Of a DNA stretch of 14,800 bases, positions 1 through 6,656 are shown one piece after another. Location of the stretch: positions 1-14,800 of the forward strand of contig CAMQUX010000014.1 in NCBI GenBank assembly GCA_947037905.1, in the 5' to 3' direction. This stretch comes from an uncultured Desulfovibrionaceae bacterium (GTDB lineage: Bacteria; Desulfobacterota; Desulfovibrionia; Desulfovibrionales; Desulfovibrionaceae). Every line of letters starts with the position of its first letter. The first letter of the stretch is position 1. The position numbers and the translations under genes were made by a program. The notes beneath the pieces are model-generated. The model ran no database searches, was not told the DNA's origin, and worked only from the letters and a program-made list of their open reading frames with translations.

Positions 1-84
1 TAAAAAAGTGCCATAGATATAACAAATTGAATTGAATTAAATTAAGTACATTGTATATAAAAAGTATTATGATATTTGGATTAT

Positions 85-135
85 AAAAAATCTCCTCTAT
101 TTTCAAGTTTAACGAGTGAATAGAGGAGTTTTTTT
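85..135. terminator. Bidirectional rho-independent terminator
   Basis: A perfect 10-bp stem (CTCCTCTATT at 92-101 pairing with AATAGAGGAG at 119-128) is flanked by an A-run on the left (85-90) and a T-run on the right (129-135). It can therefore end transcripts from either side. It lies about 70 bases past the stop of the minus-strand methyltransferase and probably ends that transcript, and possibly that of a gene entering from the left of the window. The rest of 1-202 shows no gene. Confidence 0.85.
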
Positions 136-202
136 ATGATTTTATAAAGTTTCTTTTATAATTTTTTATAAGGCTAATTAGTATAAGTGTAAATTTATAA
201 AC

Positions 203-838
203 TTATTTTTTATGAGCAACTAGTGCATAAAAATGAGTATCATCAAATCTATTTGCTTCTTTTGGATAAATATCAGTATATTCAATATCTGTAAATCCTA
301 TTTCTTCTAGGCGTGCTATTTCAGAGTGCAATTCTCTGTACTGTGCAAAGTAATCAGATTGTAGTTCTTCAGAGTATGTGACTGTTTTTGTTTTTTCAAC
401 TCCAAATTGCTGCTTAAGTATAAATATACCTTTAGTTTCAAGTAGTTCATAGACTTTTTTATACAGTAAAAAACTTTCAGTTTCATTAAAATAGTGCGCA
501 ACACCAAACATAATGGCAATATCAAATTTTTCTGTTGGTTCAAATTCGAGCAAATTTGCATGAATAAGACTTAGTTTAGAATCATTAATAATAAATTTTG
601 AAAATTCCTCAAAATATTCAACAGCAGTAATATGCTTAAATTCTTTAGTAATAAAATTTGCTATTAAGCCTGTACCTGCGCCTAAATCTATAAGTGTTTT
701 ATTAGAATCTGCAAGTTTTTTTATGAATTCGATATCTAGATGTGAATGGTCATTTGTATTTAGAATTTTTACACTCTGCTGAGTGAGAGGTTTTCTTGCC
801 ATTTTTGTATAAAAATTGAGTGATGCTGAATTCTTCAT
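203..838 (-). CDS. Class I SAM-dependent methyltransferase
   Basis: A 211-residue Rossmann-fold methyltransferase. Motif I is clear (DLGAGTG, residues 51-57), with an acidic residue closing strand beta-2 (AVEYFEEF, about 72-79) and a motif-IV-like stretch FDIAIMFGVAHYF (about 105-117). It therefore binds S-adenosylmethionine and methylates an unknown small molecule or glycan precursor. The ATG is preceded by GGAG with good spacing. It is the last gene of a minus-strand series with a truncated HAD phosphatase, a nucleotidyltransferase and a racemase remnant. That company suggests modification of a surface polysaccharide or a nucleotide-activated headgroup, but this is inferred from context only. 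It ends before the bidirectional terminator. The substrate cannot be read from the sequence. Confidence 0.85.
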   Translation of the reverse strand: MKNSASLNFYTKMARKPLTQQSVKILNTNDHSHLDIEFIKKLADSNKTLIDLGAGTGLIANFITKEFKHITAVEYFEEFSKFIINDSKLSLIHANLLEFEPTEKFDIAIMFGVAHYFNETESFLLYKKVYELLETKGIFILKQQFGVEKTKTVTYSEELQSDYFAQYRELHSEIARLEEIGFTDIEYTDIYPKEANRFDDTHFYALVAHKK

Positions 839-892
839 TTGTTCTCCATATAGTTTTCAACGAGTGTTTTTTACTTGATAGAGATTTCTTAT

Positions 893-1015
893 TCAAATTC
901 TTATTTGTAAAAAGGATGATATGTTTAGAGGGTTTTCTTTTTTATAAGCTGATAATTTTTTAAAAAAGCGAGAATGCATAATAGCTGAACCCATACCGCC
1001 TAGAATGCCAATCAT
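893..1015 (-). pseudogene. N-terminal remnant of an Asp/Glu racemase-like gene
   Basis: A 40-codon reading frame starts with an ATG that overlaps the TGA of the upstream nucleotidyltransferase (ATGA arrangement), as expected for a translationally coupled operon gene. Its first residues, MIGILGGMGS followed by HSRFFKKL, resemble the N-terminal nucleotide-like loop region of the aspartate/glutamate racemase superfamily, which typically starts with a GILGGMG motif and runs for about 230 residues. Similarity fades after about 32 residues and the frame stops at a TGA. Only 54 bases remain before the methyltransferase start, so most of the gene has been deleted. The family call rests on this short motif. 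A genuine small protein is possible but less likely. Confidence 0.6.
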
Positions 1016-1653
1016 AAATTATACCATAGTTTTATTTTTTCTTGCGCAATATAATAATCTTGCATGGTATCAATATCCATAGAGCGAATAAGTTTATATT
1101 TAATAGGCAGATATTTTTCTATTGCCTCGTAAAGATGTATATTTTCAGATGTTTGTAAGAATTTTTTTGGCAGAAGAGCAGGTCCTATCCATTCATATTC
1201 TCCGCTTTCACGTGAAAAGCTGAGTACATTTTTATCTTGTATTCTTGTGAAAACTGCTTCCTCTGAAGAAGCCTCTGCAACACCAATGAAAGGTTCATTT
1301 TCTTCTAGGCAATCTTTAAAATCCTCGGGGTGGAAAATAGTATCTCCATCTATAGTTAAAACAAAATCTTCAGCGTATTTGCTTGCAAGGAAAAGACTTG
1401 GAGTTGTTTTTATATGAAAATAGTCATGGTTAAAAACAAAAGTAACATTTTTTCTGTACTGCAGGACTGTTTCAATAACATCGTTTGCTTGAAATCCAAC
1501 TACGATACGTAAATCCTCTATATTTTGTAATTGTTCTAATTGCCAGATTATAAGTGGTTTATCATACAATGTGATGAGTGCTTTTGTTTGCCCAAGCCCA
1601 AGTCTTGAGCCAACTCCTGCACAACCTATAATAACTGTTTTAGGAATCTGCAT
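1012..1653 (-). CDS. Nucleotidyltransferase (sugar-phosphate/phosphocholine cytidylyltransferase-like)
   Basis: A 213-residue GT-A-fold NTP transferase. The N-terminal nucleotide-binding loop is GVGSRLG (residues 13-19). The metal-binding acidic motif is IDGDTIF (101-107), and the C-terminal DIDT..DY (193-199) is typical of LicC/RmlA-type enzymes. The usual Pro-Lys after the loop is Thr-Lys here (23-24), so the lysine is kept and the proline lost. It would join NTP to a phosphorylated small molecule or inorganic phosphate, giving an activated headgroup for surface decoration. A strong Shine-Dalgarno (GATGAGGAAG) precedes the ATG. It overlaps the upstream HAD gene by 28 bases and the downstream racemase remnant by 4, so it sits in a tight operon. 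Substrate is unknown. Confidence 0.8.
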   Translation of the reverse strand: MQIPKTVIIGCAGVGSRLGLGQTKALITLYDKPLIIWQLEQLQNIEDLRIVVGFQANDVIETVLQYRKNVTFVFNHDYFHIKTTPSLFLASKYAEDFVLTIDGDTIFHPEDFKDCLEENEPFIGVAEASSEEAVFTRIQDKNVLSFSRESGEYEWIGPALLPKKFLQTSENIHLYEAIEKYLPIKYKLIRSMDIDTMQDYYIAQEKIKLWYNL

Positions 1654-2084
1654 AATTCTTCCTCATCAAAAATAGCATGGCTTGCCACTTGCATGACAGA
1701 GTTTGAAGGATAGTGAACTTTTCCAAAGGCAATACCAATATCTGCAGAGCGTATAGCTTCAGCATCATTATGACCTTCGCCAACAAAAATTACAAAATAG
1801 CCTTTTTCTTGATATTCTTGCACTATTTTAGATTTATCTATTATATGCACAACTTTTTCAAGTATATCATTTGTACATATGCTCGTTGAACTGATTGTTT
1901 TGCAAGGAATTTTTTTTACAAGGGGTTTAATCCAACAATCAAGATTTCCAGTAACTATGAGACTTTGTTCTTTATATTCAGTTAGAAAAGAGACAATATG
2001 TTCATGAAAAGGTGTTTTTTCTAATGCCTCATGAATTTTACTTAGGGGATATTTTTTATTGAACTTATAATCAGTTGGATTCAT
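1626..2084 (-). CDS. HAD-superfamily phosphatase, N-terminally truncated (probable pseudogene)
   Basis: A 152-residue protein with three of the four HAD motifs: motif II (VTGNLD, residues 44-49), motif III lysine (IIDKSK, 81-86) and motif IV (VGEGHNDAEAIRSADIGIAFG, 101-121, given here as the core GEGHND). Motif I, the DxDxT/V nucleophile that normally lies near the N-terminus, is absent. No DxD motif appears in the 100 bases upstream in any frame. The only ATG has no Shine-Dalgarno. The gene has probably lost roughly the first 60-80 residues, and if translated is unlikely to be a phosphatase. It directly precedes and overlaps the nucleotidyltransferase, a common pairing in glycan-headgroup loci. 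Its 5' end lies 125 bases from tRNA-Pro, so the breakpoint is next to the tRNA. Confidence 0.75.
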   Translation of the reverse strand: MNPTDYKFNKKYPLSKIHEALEKTPFHEHIVSFLTEYKEQSLIVTGNLDCWIKPLVKKIPCKTISSTSICTNDILEKVVHIIDKSKIVQEYQEKGYFVIFVGEGHNDAEAIRSADIGIAFGKVHYPSNSVMQVASHAIFDEEELCRFLKQLL

Positions 2085-2163
2085 ATTTTATTGAATTTTT
2101 AAGATAAAATAATATGCTATTAAAATATATTTTTATAGTAAGCATTTTTATATAAAAAATATA

Positions 2164-2201
2164 TTGACAAAAGTATTTTTTTAGAGGAATGTATGCATTC
2201 C
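2164..2201 (+). promoter_or_regulatory. Probable tRNA promoter with dyad
   Basis: A perfect -35 box TTGACA (2164-2169) lies 40 bases before tRNA-Pro. No good TATAAT follows at 17 bases. The -10 to start region instead contains the inverted repeat GGAATG-TATG-CATTCC (2186-2201), ending 8 bases before the tRNA. The dyad may be part of the 5' leader or may overlap the -10. Confidence 0.45.
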
Positions 2202-2209
2202 AGTTTAGT

Positions 2210-2286
2210 CGGAGCGTGGCGCAGGCTGGTAGCGCATCGGTTTTGGGAACCGAGGGTCGCACGTTCGAATCGTGTCGCTCCGACCA
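2210..2286 (+). tRNA. tRNA-Pro(TGG)
   Basis: A full cloverleaf of 77 bases including the encoded CCA. The acceptor stem is CGGAGCG/CGCTCCG (2210-2216 with 2276-2282) followed by ACCA. The D stem is GCGC/GCGC. The anticodon stem is TCGGT/ACCGA around the loop TTTGGGA, giving anticodon TGG. The T arm is GCACG-TTCGAAT-CGTGT with one G-T pair. It is the only plus-strand gene in the left part of the window and has its own promoter-like box and terminator. Confidence 0.97.
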
Positions 2287-2297
2287 TCATTTAGATT

Positions 2298-2337
2298 ATA
2301 AAAAAAAGACAAGAAATTATTTTCCTGTCTTTTTTTT
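2298..2337 (+). terminator. Rho-independent terminator of tRNA-Pro
   Basis: An A-rich left arm (AAAAAAAGACA, then AGAAA) pairs with TTTTC-C-TGTCTTTTTTT on the right, with one A-C mismatch, and ends in a T-run (2330-2337). It starts 11 bases after the tRNA CCA end. The A-run on the left means it could also work on the minus strand. Confidence 0.8.
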
Positions 2338-2449
2338 GCGCAAATTTTTGTTTATTTTTTGTAACTTACACATGTATTAGATGCATATTTTATCTGTTAT
2401 TTATGTGAAATATTTTGTTTGTTTTTCATATTTTTTATATATCTTTTGC

Positions 2450-2493
2450 CTGTTCAGTGCCTGTTCAGTGCCTGTTCAGTGCCTGTCCCGTGC
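2450..2493. repeat. 11-bp tandem repeat, four units
   Basis: Three identical units CTGTTCAGTGC (2450-2460, 2461-2471, 2472-2482) are followed by a variant CTGTCCCGTGC (2483-2493). They lie in the 530-base gap between tRNA-Pro and xdhC. Open frames here on both strands are cysteine- or phenylalanine-rich artefacts of the low-complexity DNA. Beyond this array and the one at 2688 I see nothing gene-like in 2338-2816. Confidence 0.9.
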
Positions 2494-2687
2494 ATTTTCA
2501 TGCACATTTTGCGAAGATTCTGCACTTTGTAGATATTTTTTATGTTGTGCGCATGTTCCGCGCGTGCGTTACAAATTTTCACGCACTTTTCACATATCTT
2601 TTGGCAGTTTTTGCAAATGAGTTTTAAATAATAAAAAATAATACAAAGCTGATAATCAAATAAAGAGCGCAAAATTCAGAAAGTACA

Positions 2688-2832
2688 GAGCTATTTTTCT
2701 GCGCTGTTATTTTTTAGCCCTAGTATTTTATCGCTCTAGTATTTTCTTACACTAGTCTTTTTTACGAGCTATTGTCTCATACAGCTATTTTTTCGCACTG
2801 TTATTATCTTGTACTGCTATTTTTTAGCCCTG
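2688..2832. repeat. Degenerate 16-bp tandem array running into the xdhC 3' end
   Basis: About nine imperfect units of 16 bases. Read on the minus strand they look like ATAACAGTGCGAAAAA, ATAGCTGTATGAGACA, ATACTAGAGCGATAAA, ATACTAGGGCTAAAAA and ATAACAGCGCAGAAAA. The unit containing GGGCTAAAAAATA recurs at the very end of xdhC (2817-2832), where it supplies the last codons and the TAG stop. The array thus appears to have grown outward from the gene end, or to have replaced it. Confidence 0.7.
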
Positions 2833-3845
2833 CAAGATATAAGTTCCGCTACAATGCTTAAGCCTATTTCCTCAGGTGTTTCTGCGTGTATATTTATGCC
2901 TATTGGGCAGTAGATGCGCTCAAAATCCGTGTCTGTGAATCCTTCTTTTCTTAAAAGCTCGTATGTTGCGTTACGCTTTGTTTTGCTGCCTATCATTCCA
3001 ATATACGGCGCAGATGTTTTCAGTGCCTGCACAAGCACTTCTTTATCGTGTATATGCCCACGTGTCATAATGATTATAAAGTCAGTGGTATTTTCATCAA
3101 AAGAAAGTTCTTGAAGATTTTTTAAAACAGTAATTTCTTGTGCATCTGGGAAGTGATTTTTATGTGCAAACTCTTCTCTATCATCGCTCACATGAACAGA
3201 AAAATTAAACATCGCTGCAAGTTTTGCTGTTGCTTTTGCCACATGCCCAGCCCCTACAAAGTGGAGCGTTTGCGGTTTTGTGAAAGGTTCTATTAAAATA
3301 GCAGTATCATTTTGAGCAAGACAAAGTGTTAGACTTGGGAAGTTTTTTATAAGCCCGTGAAAATCTTTCGGTAAAATTTCTTCGCTAGGAGTATTTTTAA
3401 GAAGAATTTTTCTGCTAATTATGTTATTATTTTCGGTATTTATATGAGTAATAAGTGCGAAGTTCTTTCCAGAGCTAAGGGAATTAAGTACTTCTTTATA
3501 ATACTGAATATTTTCCTGCGTTGCTGGAATATAATCTATATAAATATCTGCAGTACCACCACAAATCATACCTTGTTGTGCAGCATCTGTATTATCTAAA
3601 CGAAAGGGAAGGAAAGTTCCTTTTTTATTTACGAGCGTTTTTTTAGCACATTCAATAGTTTTGCCTTCTAATTGTCCACCACCTATGGTTCCTGCTATTT
3701 CACCATTTGGGGTGGTATTTTCAAAAACAAGCATAATTGCACCAGCTGTACGAGGTGTTGAGCCAGCACTTTGCGCAATAGACGCTTTAGCAACTGCTGA
3801 GCCTTTTTCTAAATGTTCTATTAGGGTGCATATAAGTTCTTTCAT
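2817..3845 (-). CDS. xdhC: XdhC/CoxI-family molybdenum hydroxylase maturation protein
   Basis: A full-length 342-residue XdhC-family protein. The N-terminal XdhC/CoxI domain carries SAGSTPRTAGA (residues 26-36), GTIGGGQLE (52-60) and GMICGG (92-97) with its conserved cysteine. The C-terminal Rossmann domain has FVGAGHVA (196-203), DDREEFA (221-227), TRGHIHD (261-267), YIGMIGSKTKR (281-291) and GINIHAETPEEIG (316-328). Family members bind molybdenum cofactor, help add the sulfido ligand and insert it into xanthine dehydrogenase-type enzymes. It stands with yqeB, yqeC and a mocA-like gene, the usual company in selenium-dependent molybdenum hydroxylase systems. A Shine-Dalgarno AAGGA lies 11 bases before the ATG in a leader motif shared with other genes here. 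Gaps of about 400 bases separate it from yqeC, so it may have its own promoter. Confidence 0.92.
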   Translation of the reverse strand: MKELICTLIEHLEKGSAVAKASIAQSAGSTPRTAGAIMLVFENTTPNGEIAGTIGGGQLEGKTIECAKKTLVNKKGTFLPFRLDNTDAAQQGMICGGTADIYIDYIPATQENIQYYKEVLNSLSSGKNFALITHINTENNNIISRKILLKNTPSEEILPKDFHGLIKNFPSLTLCLAQNDTAILIEPFTKPQTLHFVGAGHVAKATAKLAAMFNFSVHVSDDREEFAHKNHFPDAQEITVLKNLQELSFDENTTDFIIIMTRGHIHDKEVLVQALKTSAPYIGMIGSKTKRNATYELLRKEGFTDTDFERIYCPIGINIHAETPEEIGLSIVAELISCRAKK

Positions 3846-4253
3846 GTTCTATTTTATCCTTGTATCGTATAGTTTAAGAGGAAATTTCTCTATTTTAAGC
3901 TTAGAAAAGCATCTTTTAAGAGATGTATTTGCGGGTTAGTCGTTTTTAGTAAATATTATAGAGTAATGTATGCGTGAAAAATATAATAAAAATAAAGTTT
4001 TTTCAAGATATGTTCTCAAGTGAAGAATATTATCTTAAATAAGCAAAAAAGAGTATTTTAAGTTAAGAAAAAGTCTTTTAAATAAACGAGAAAATTAAAC
4101 GGAAAAATTTCGAGCAAGCAAAACTGCTCTACGGCAATAAAGATAATTTTGAATCAGTAGGACTATTTTAACCAGCTCAACTGTGCAAGCAAGATTATTT
4201 TAAACAAGCAAGATTATTTTAAACAAGTAAGCTATTTTAAATGTCTATCAATA
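3846..4253. repeat. Gene-free gap with a 19-bp tandem repeat
   Basis: Three units of CAAGCAAGATTATTTTAAA lie at 4186-4204, 4205-4223 and 4224-4241; the last is a variant that is one base shorter. Weaker related phrases (AAGNNNTATTTTAA-like) extend back to about 4010. A TATAAT-like -10 on the minus strand (3955-3960), about 110 bases before the xdhC start, is a possible promoter without a clear -35. No gene is visible. Confidence 0.75.
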
Positions 4254-5126
4254 CTATAGCAAATACAGTTCTTTTTTTTCTGCAGAGCAGAGATACCAAG
4301 ATGGTTTTTGTTTTAATAAAGATTTTTTTTCTTCTGTCTCTTTTTGAAGCTCATTAAAGCTTGCAGACAATGATGAGTAATTTGTCGATAACGAATCATT
4401 TGTTAACAGTGGACTGCTTATTGAAGGTGAACTGTTTGTTAACGGAGAATTGTTTGTTAATGATAAATCATTTAGCAAAAGGTCTAGTTTATTAAGAAAA
4501 ACATACCGCTCACAATCTTTAGGAGTATTTTTAAAAAGTCCCTGCGCATGATTTACTAGGGTGTAGAGATGAGAAAAAAGTATTTTTTCATCTATTTTGC
4601 AATTTGTGAGAAGAGAGAAAATAGCGGCTCGGTGAACGGTCTCTTCTGTGAGGGTGTTGTTTAGCGAATCTAAGCCCATAAGCCCTACGCATAAGCTCGT
4701 TTCAGCTGGAATACAAGGTTCATGTGCGCTTGGTGCTTTAAGTGTCTTTCTCGCTGCTCCATCGGCCTCTATGAGTATATGCTCGCACAGTTCGCTGTTA
4801 TAAATTTTTGTGATGTTCTCAAAAGAAATACCTGAAAGTTTTCCTAAATCTGCTAAATAATCATCTGCAATGGCTATAATATTATGCTGCTCGAAACTTT
4901 TTTTAATGGTCTCGAGTATGTTTTTTTCTTTTGCGAGGAAAAAAGTGGGGATATCTGTAAAGGGATAGAGTTTTGTGCTGGTGCTTACGATGACTTTTTT
5001 ATTCTGCCTAGCAAAATAATCCGCAAGCCAGAGCATGGTGCTTGTTTTACCACCTGCGCCAACTAAGGATATGAGCTTATGAGAATCTACTGCAAGTTCT
5101 TTAAAGGTGCTGAGTATTTGTGACAT
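4254..5126 (-). CDS. yqeC: YqeC-family selenium-dependent hydroxylase accessory protein
   Basis: A 290-residue protein of the YqeC family (putative selenium-dependent hydroxylase accessory protein), a P-loop NTPase. The nucleotide-binding loop GAGGKTS occupies residues 23-29, followed by VIVSTSTKLYP. A conserved acidic core LIEADGAARKTLKAP lies at 118-132, and an NKLD motif at 212-215 resembles the guanine-specificity motif of GTPases. Biochemistry is little known; genomic association ties it to selenium/molybdenum hydroxylase maturation. Just after NKLD, residues 218-252 form a Ser/Asn/Thr/Leu-rich insert of six-residue units (LTNNSP, LTNSSP, LTNDSL and so on). This makes the protein longer than the usual 230-260 residues, while the rest of the fold appears intact. 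The leader is ATACAGGACAAAC before ATG. Confidence 0.9.
   Translation of the reverse strand: MSQILSTFKELAVDSHKLISLVGAGGKTSTMLWLADYFARQNKKVIVSTSTKLYPFTDIPTFFLAKEKNILETIKKSFEQHNIIAIADDYLADLGKLSGISFENITKIYNSELCEHILIEADGAARKTLKAPSAHEPCIPAETSLCVGLMGLDSLNNTLTEETVHRAAIFSLLTNCKIDEKILFSHLYTLVNHAQGLFKNTPKDCERYVFLNKLDLLLNDLSLTNNSPLTNSSPSISSPLLTNDSLSTNYSSLSASFNELQKETEEKKSLLKQKPSWYLCSAEKKELYLL
4372..4479. repeat. 18-bp in-frame tandem repeat inside yqeC
   Basis: Six successive 18-base units, for example AACGAATCATTTGTTAAC (4390-4407), GGTGAACTGTTTGTTAAC (4426-4443) and GGAGAATTGTTTGTTAAT (4444-4461). Each encodes six residues on the minus strand, so the reading frame is preserved. Confidence 0.8.
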
Positions 5127-5539
5127 TATGTTTGTCCTGTATCCGTTTATCTACTGCTAGTTTATGTGATGTTGCAGTATCTGCTATTGTATTACTCAAT
5201 ATAGTAATCTCAGACTAGTAGCGGACAGAGAGTTTAGTGTCAGAGTATTAGCTGTCAGAGTGTCTAGTATCAGAGCTTCTGATATACATGTGTCTAGTAT
5301 TAGCTTGTTTGTTGTCAGCTTACCTGATGTTGTATTATCTGATGTTAGGCTATCTGATGTTTTTTTTGTTTATAACTCTGTACAATATTTTCTTGTAGTT
5401 ATATTTATTTGTATCCTAAAAATTTTTGTATTATCTGATACTTAATTAAGTATAGACTATAATTTTTTGCAACACGTAAAACAATTTCACACATGTCTAT
5501 TTAAGTATGCGCTTATTTAGGAGCTTTTATTCGTTTTTT
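5127..5539. repeat. Gene-free gap with degenerate 15-16-bp array
   Basis: Units such as TTAGCTGTCAGAGTGT, CTAGTATCAGAGCTTC, CTAGTATTAGCTTGTT and TGATGTTAGGCTATC follow one another at about 5229-5361. They grade into each other, with the TGATGTT type at the right end and weaker similar phrases back to 5150. A short plus-strand frame here (repeated LSDV-like peptide) is a product of the repeat. No convincing hairpin terminator for yqeB was found. Confidence 0.65.
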
Positions 5540-6367
5540 TTACTTGTTTTTATTTAAATAGAAATGCGAGACCGCCTCTAAAACTCCGCCACCTATGGCG
5601 AGTGCTTTTTCAGATATGCTAAGCGCTAGTTCTTTTTCTTTTCTTGGGTCAATATCTGCAAGCTTTACGCCTTTTTTTACCTGTGTATCATTTGGCAATA
5701 GCCCTCTGAGTATTCCTGCCATGAGCGAAAAAACTGGCTCTTTATCCACATAACCTAAGCATTCTTTTTCTGCCACAATATCGCCAATTTTCTTAGTGCT
5801 TGTAAATATTCCATCTCCTGTTGCCCAGTAAACACGCTCACGTGCAAAGCCACCAATCTCACCGGGGATACCAGTGTTTGGTATTGCCTCGCCGTTATGA
5901 ATGACCCGACCTAAATAATGCCCACGTTTGGTTTCTATAACCTTATGCACATCAGCAGCTGCTGAAAACCCTGGTCCAAGCCCTATAACAAGCTCTGCCA
6001 TATCTTTTTTTGTGCCTATATTTCTTTTGGCTAAAATCGCATCAACTAAAATTTCTGGTTTTATATCCGCTACGCAAAGAGCGCTCGCATCTGCAAGGAC
6101 AGGAATCATTTTTTCTTGCCAGATATCTTCTAGCATTTCTTTTGTGATAGTTTTAGACGTATTATTTATGCGTACGGCTGTAATATCTTCTACGGTTGTT
6201 TTTTCCGTATACATAACTTCAGAAAATGCCACGGTTCGGCGCACTGCTAGGGGTTTTTCTATGTCTAAAAGTAGGATTTTATAAAAGCCTGCTCTGTGAA
6301 GGCGTGTTGCTACGCCTGTTGCAAGATCGCCTGCTCCTCGAATAATTATCACTGGCAATGTACTCAT
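5540..6367 (-). CDS. yqeB: YqeB/EF2563-family selenium-dependent molybdenum hydroxylase protein
   Basis: A 275-residue protein of the EF2563/YqeB family, found almost only with selenium-dependent molybdenum hydroxylases. Motifs: a Rossmann-like start IIRGAGDLATG (residues 8-18), GLGPGFSA (129-136), KRGHYLGRVI (147-156), NTGIPGEIGG (164-173), RGLLP (221-225) and KLADIDPR (235-242). The end IGGGVLEAV (268-276 region) is typical. Its exact reaction is unknown; it is thought to help generate or insert the labile selenium of the active site. The ATG has a strong Shine-Dalgarno GAGGTG six bases upstream. The length matches the family and there is no repeat insert, unlike yqeC and the mocA-like gene. 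It is separated from yqeC by a 413-base repeat-rich gap. Confidence 0.93.
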   Translation of the reverse strand: MSTLPVIIIRGAGDLATGVATRLHRAGFYKILLLDIEKPLAVRRTVAFSEVMYTEKTTVEDITAVRINNTSKTITKEMLEDIWQEKMIPVLADASALCVADIKPEILVDAILAKRNIGTKKDMAELVIGLGPGFSAAADVHKVIETKRGHYLGRVIHNGEAIPNTGIPGEIGGFARERVYWATGDGIFTSTKKIGDIVAEKECLGYVDKEPVFSLMAGILRGLLPNDTQVKKGVKLADIDPRKEKELALSISEKALAIGGGVLEAVSHFYLNKNK

Positions 6368-6656
6368 GTAGCACCTCGCATATTTATATTTTATGGTAAA
6401 AACTATATAATAAAATTAAAAATTATATGTGTAATCTTTTTTATTTGAGTGTGAATTATTTTAGAGTTCACTATTTATAATTTGCTAGCTATTTGTAATT
6501 TGTTAGCTATCATTTATTGATAGCTTTGTATGTTTTCCGCATGTTTTATACTTTGCAATTTGTAGATAGCTTGTAGATTTCCGCACGTTTTATACTTTGC
6601 TAACTTTGTATGTTTTCCGCATGTTGTGCAATTTTTTATTTACGTTCATTGATAGC
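6368..6656. repeat. Gene-free gap with three-copy ~35-bp repeat and hairpin
   Basis: Three related copies of a segment ending TTTCCGCATGTTTTATACT or similar lie at 6522-6556, 6568-6600 and 6604-6631. A perfect 8-bp hairpin AGCTATCA-TTTAT-TGATAGCT is at 6505-6525, without a T-run. AGCTAT/TTTGTAATTTG phrases repeat to its left (6475-6508). This lies between the mocA remnant and yqeB and holds no gene. Confidence 0.7.

Noticed and set aside
2071..2262. Minus-strand frame that might supply the missing HAD N-terminus
   Set aside because: It runs through the tRNA in antisense and contains no DxDxT/V motif.
2189..2380. Plus-strand frame across tRNA-Pro
   Set aside because: It is read through the tRNA gene and its terminator and is not a protein gene.
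2381..2672. Overlapping open frames on both strands with Cys/Phe-rich peptides
   Set aside because: They follow the 11-bp tandem repeat and low-complexity DNA, have no ribosome site and show no recognisable family.
5260..5445. Plus-strand frame with repeated LSDV-like peptide
   Set aside because: It is a translation of the 15-16-bp array and has no ribosome site.
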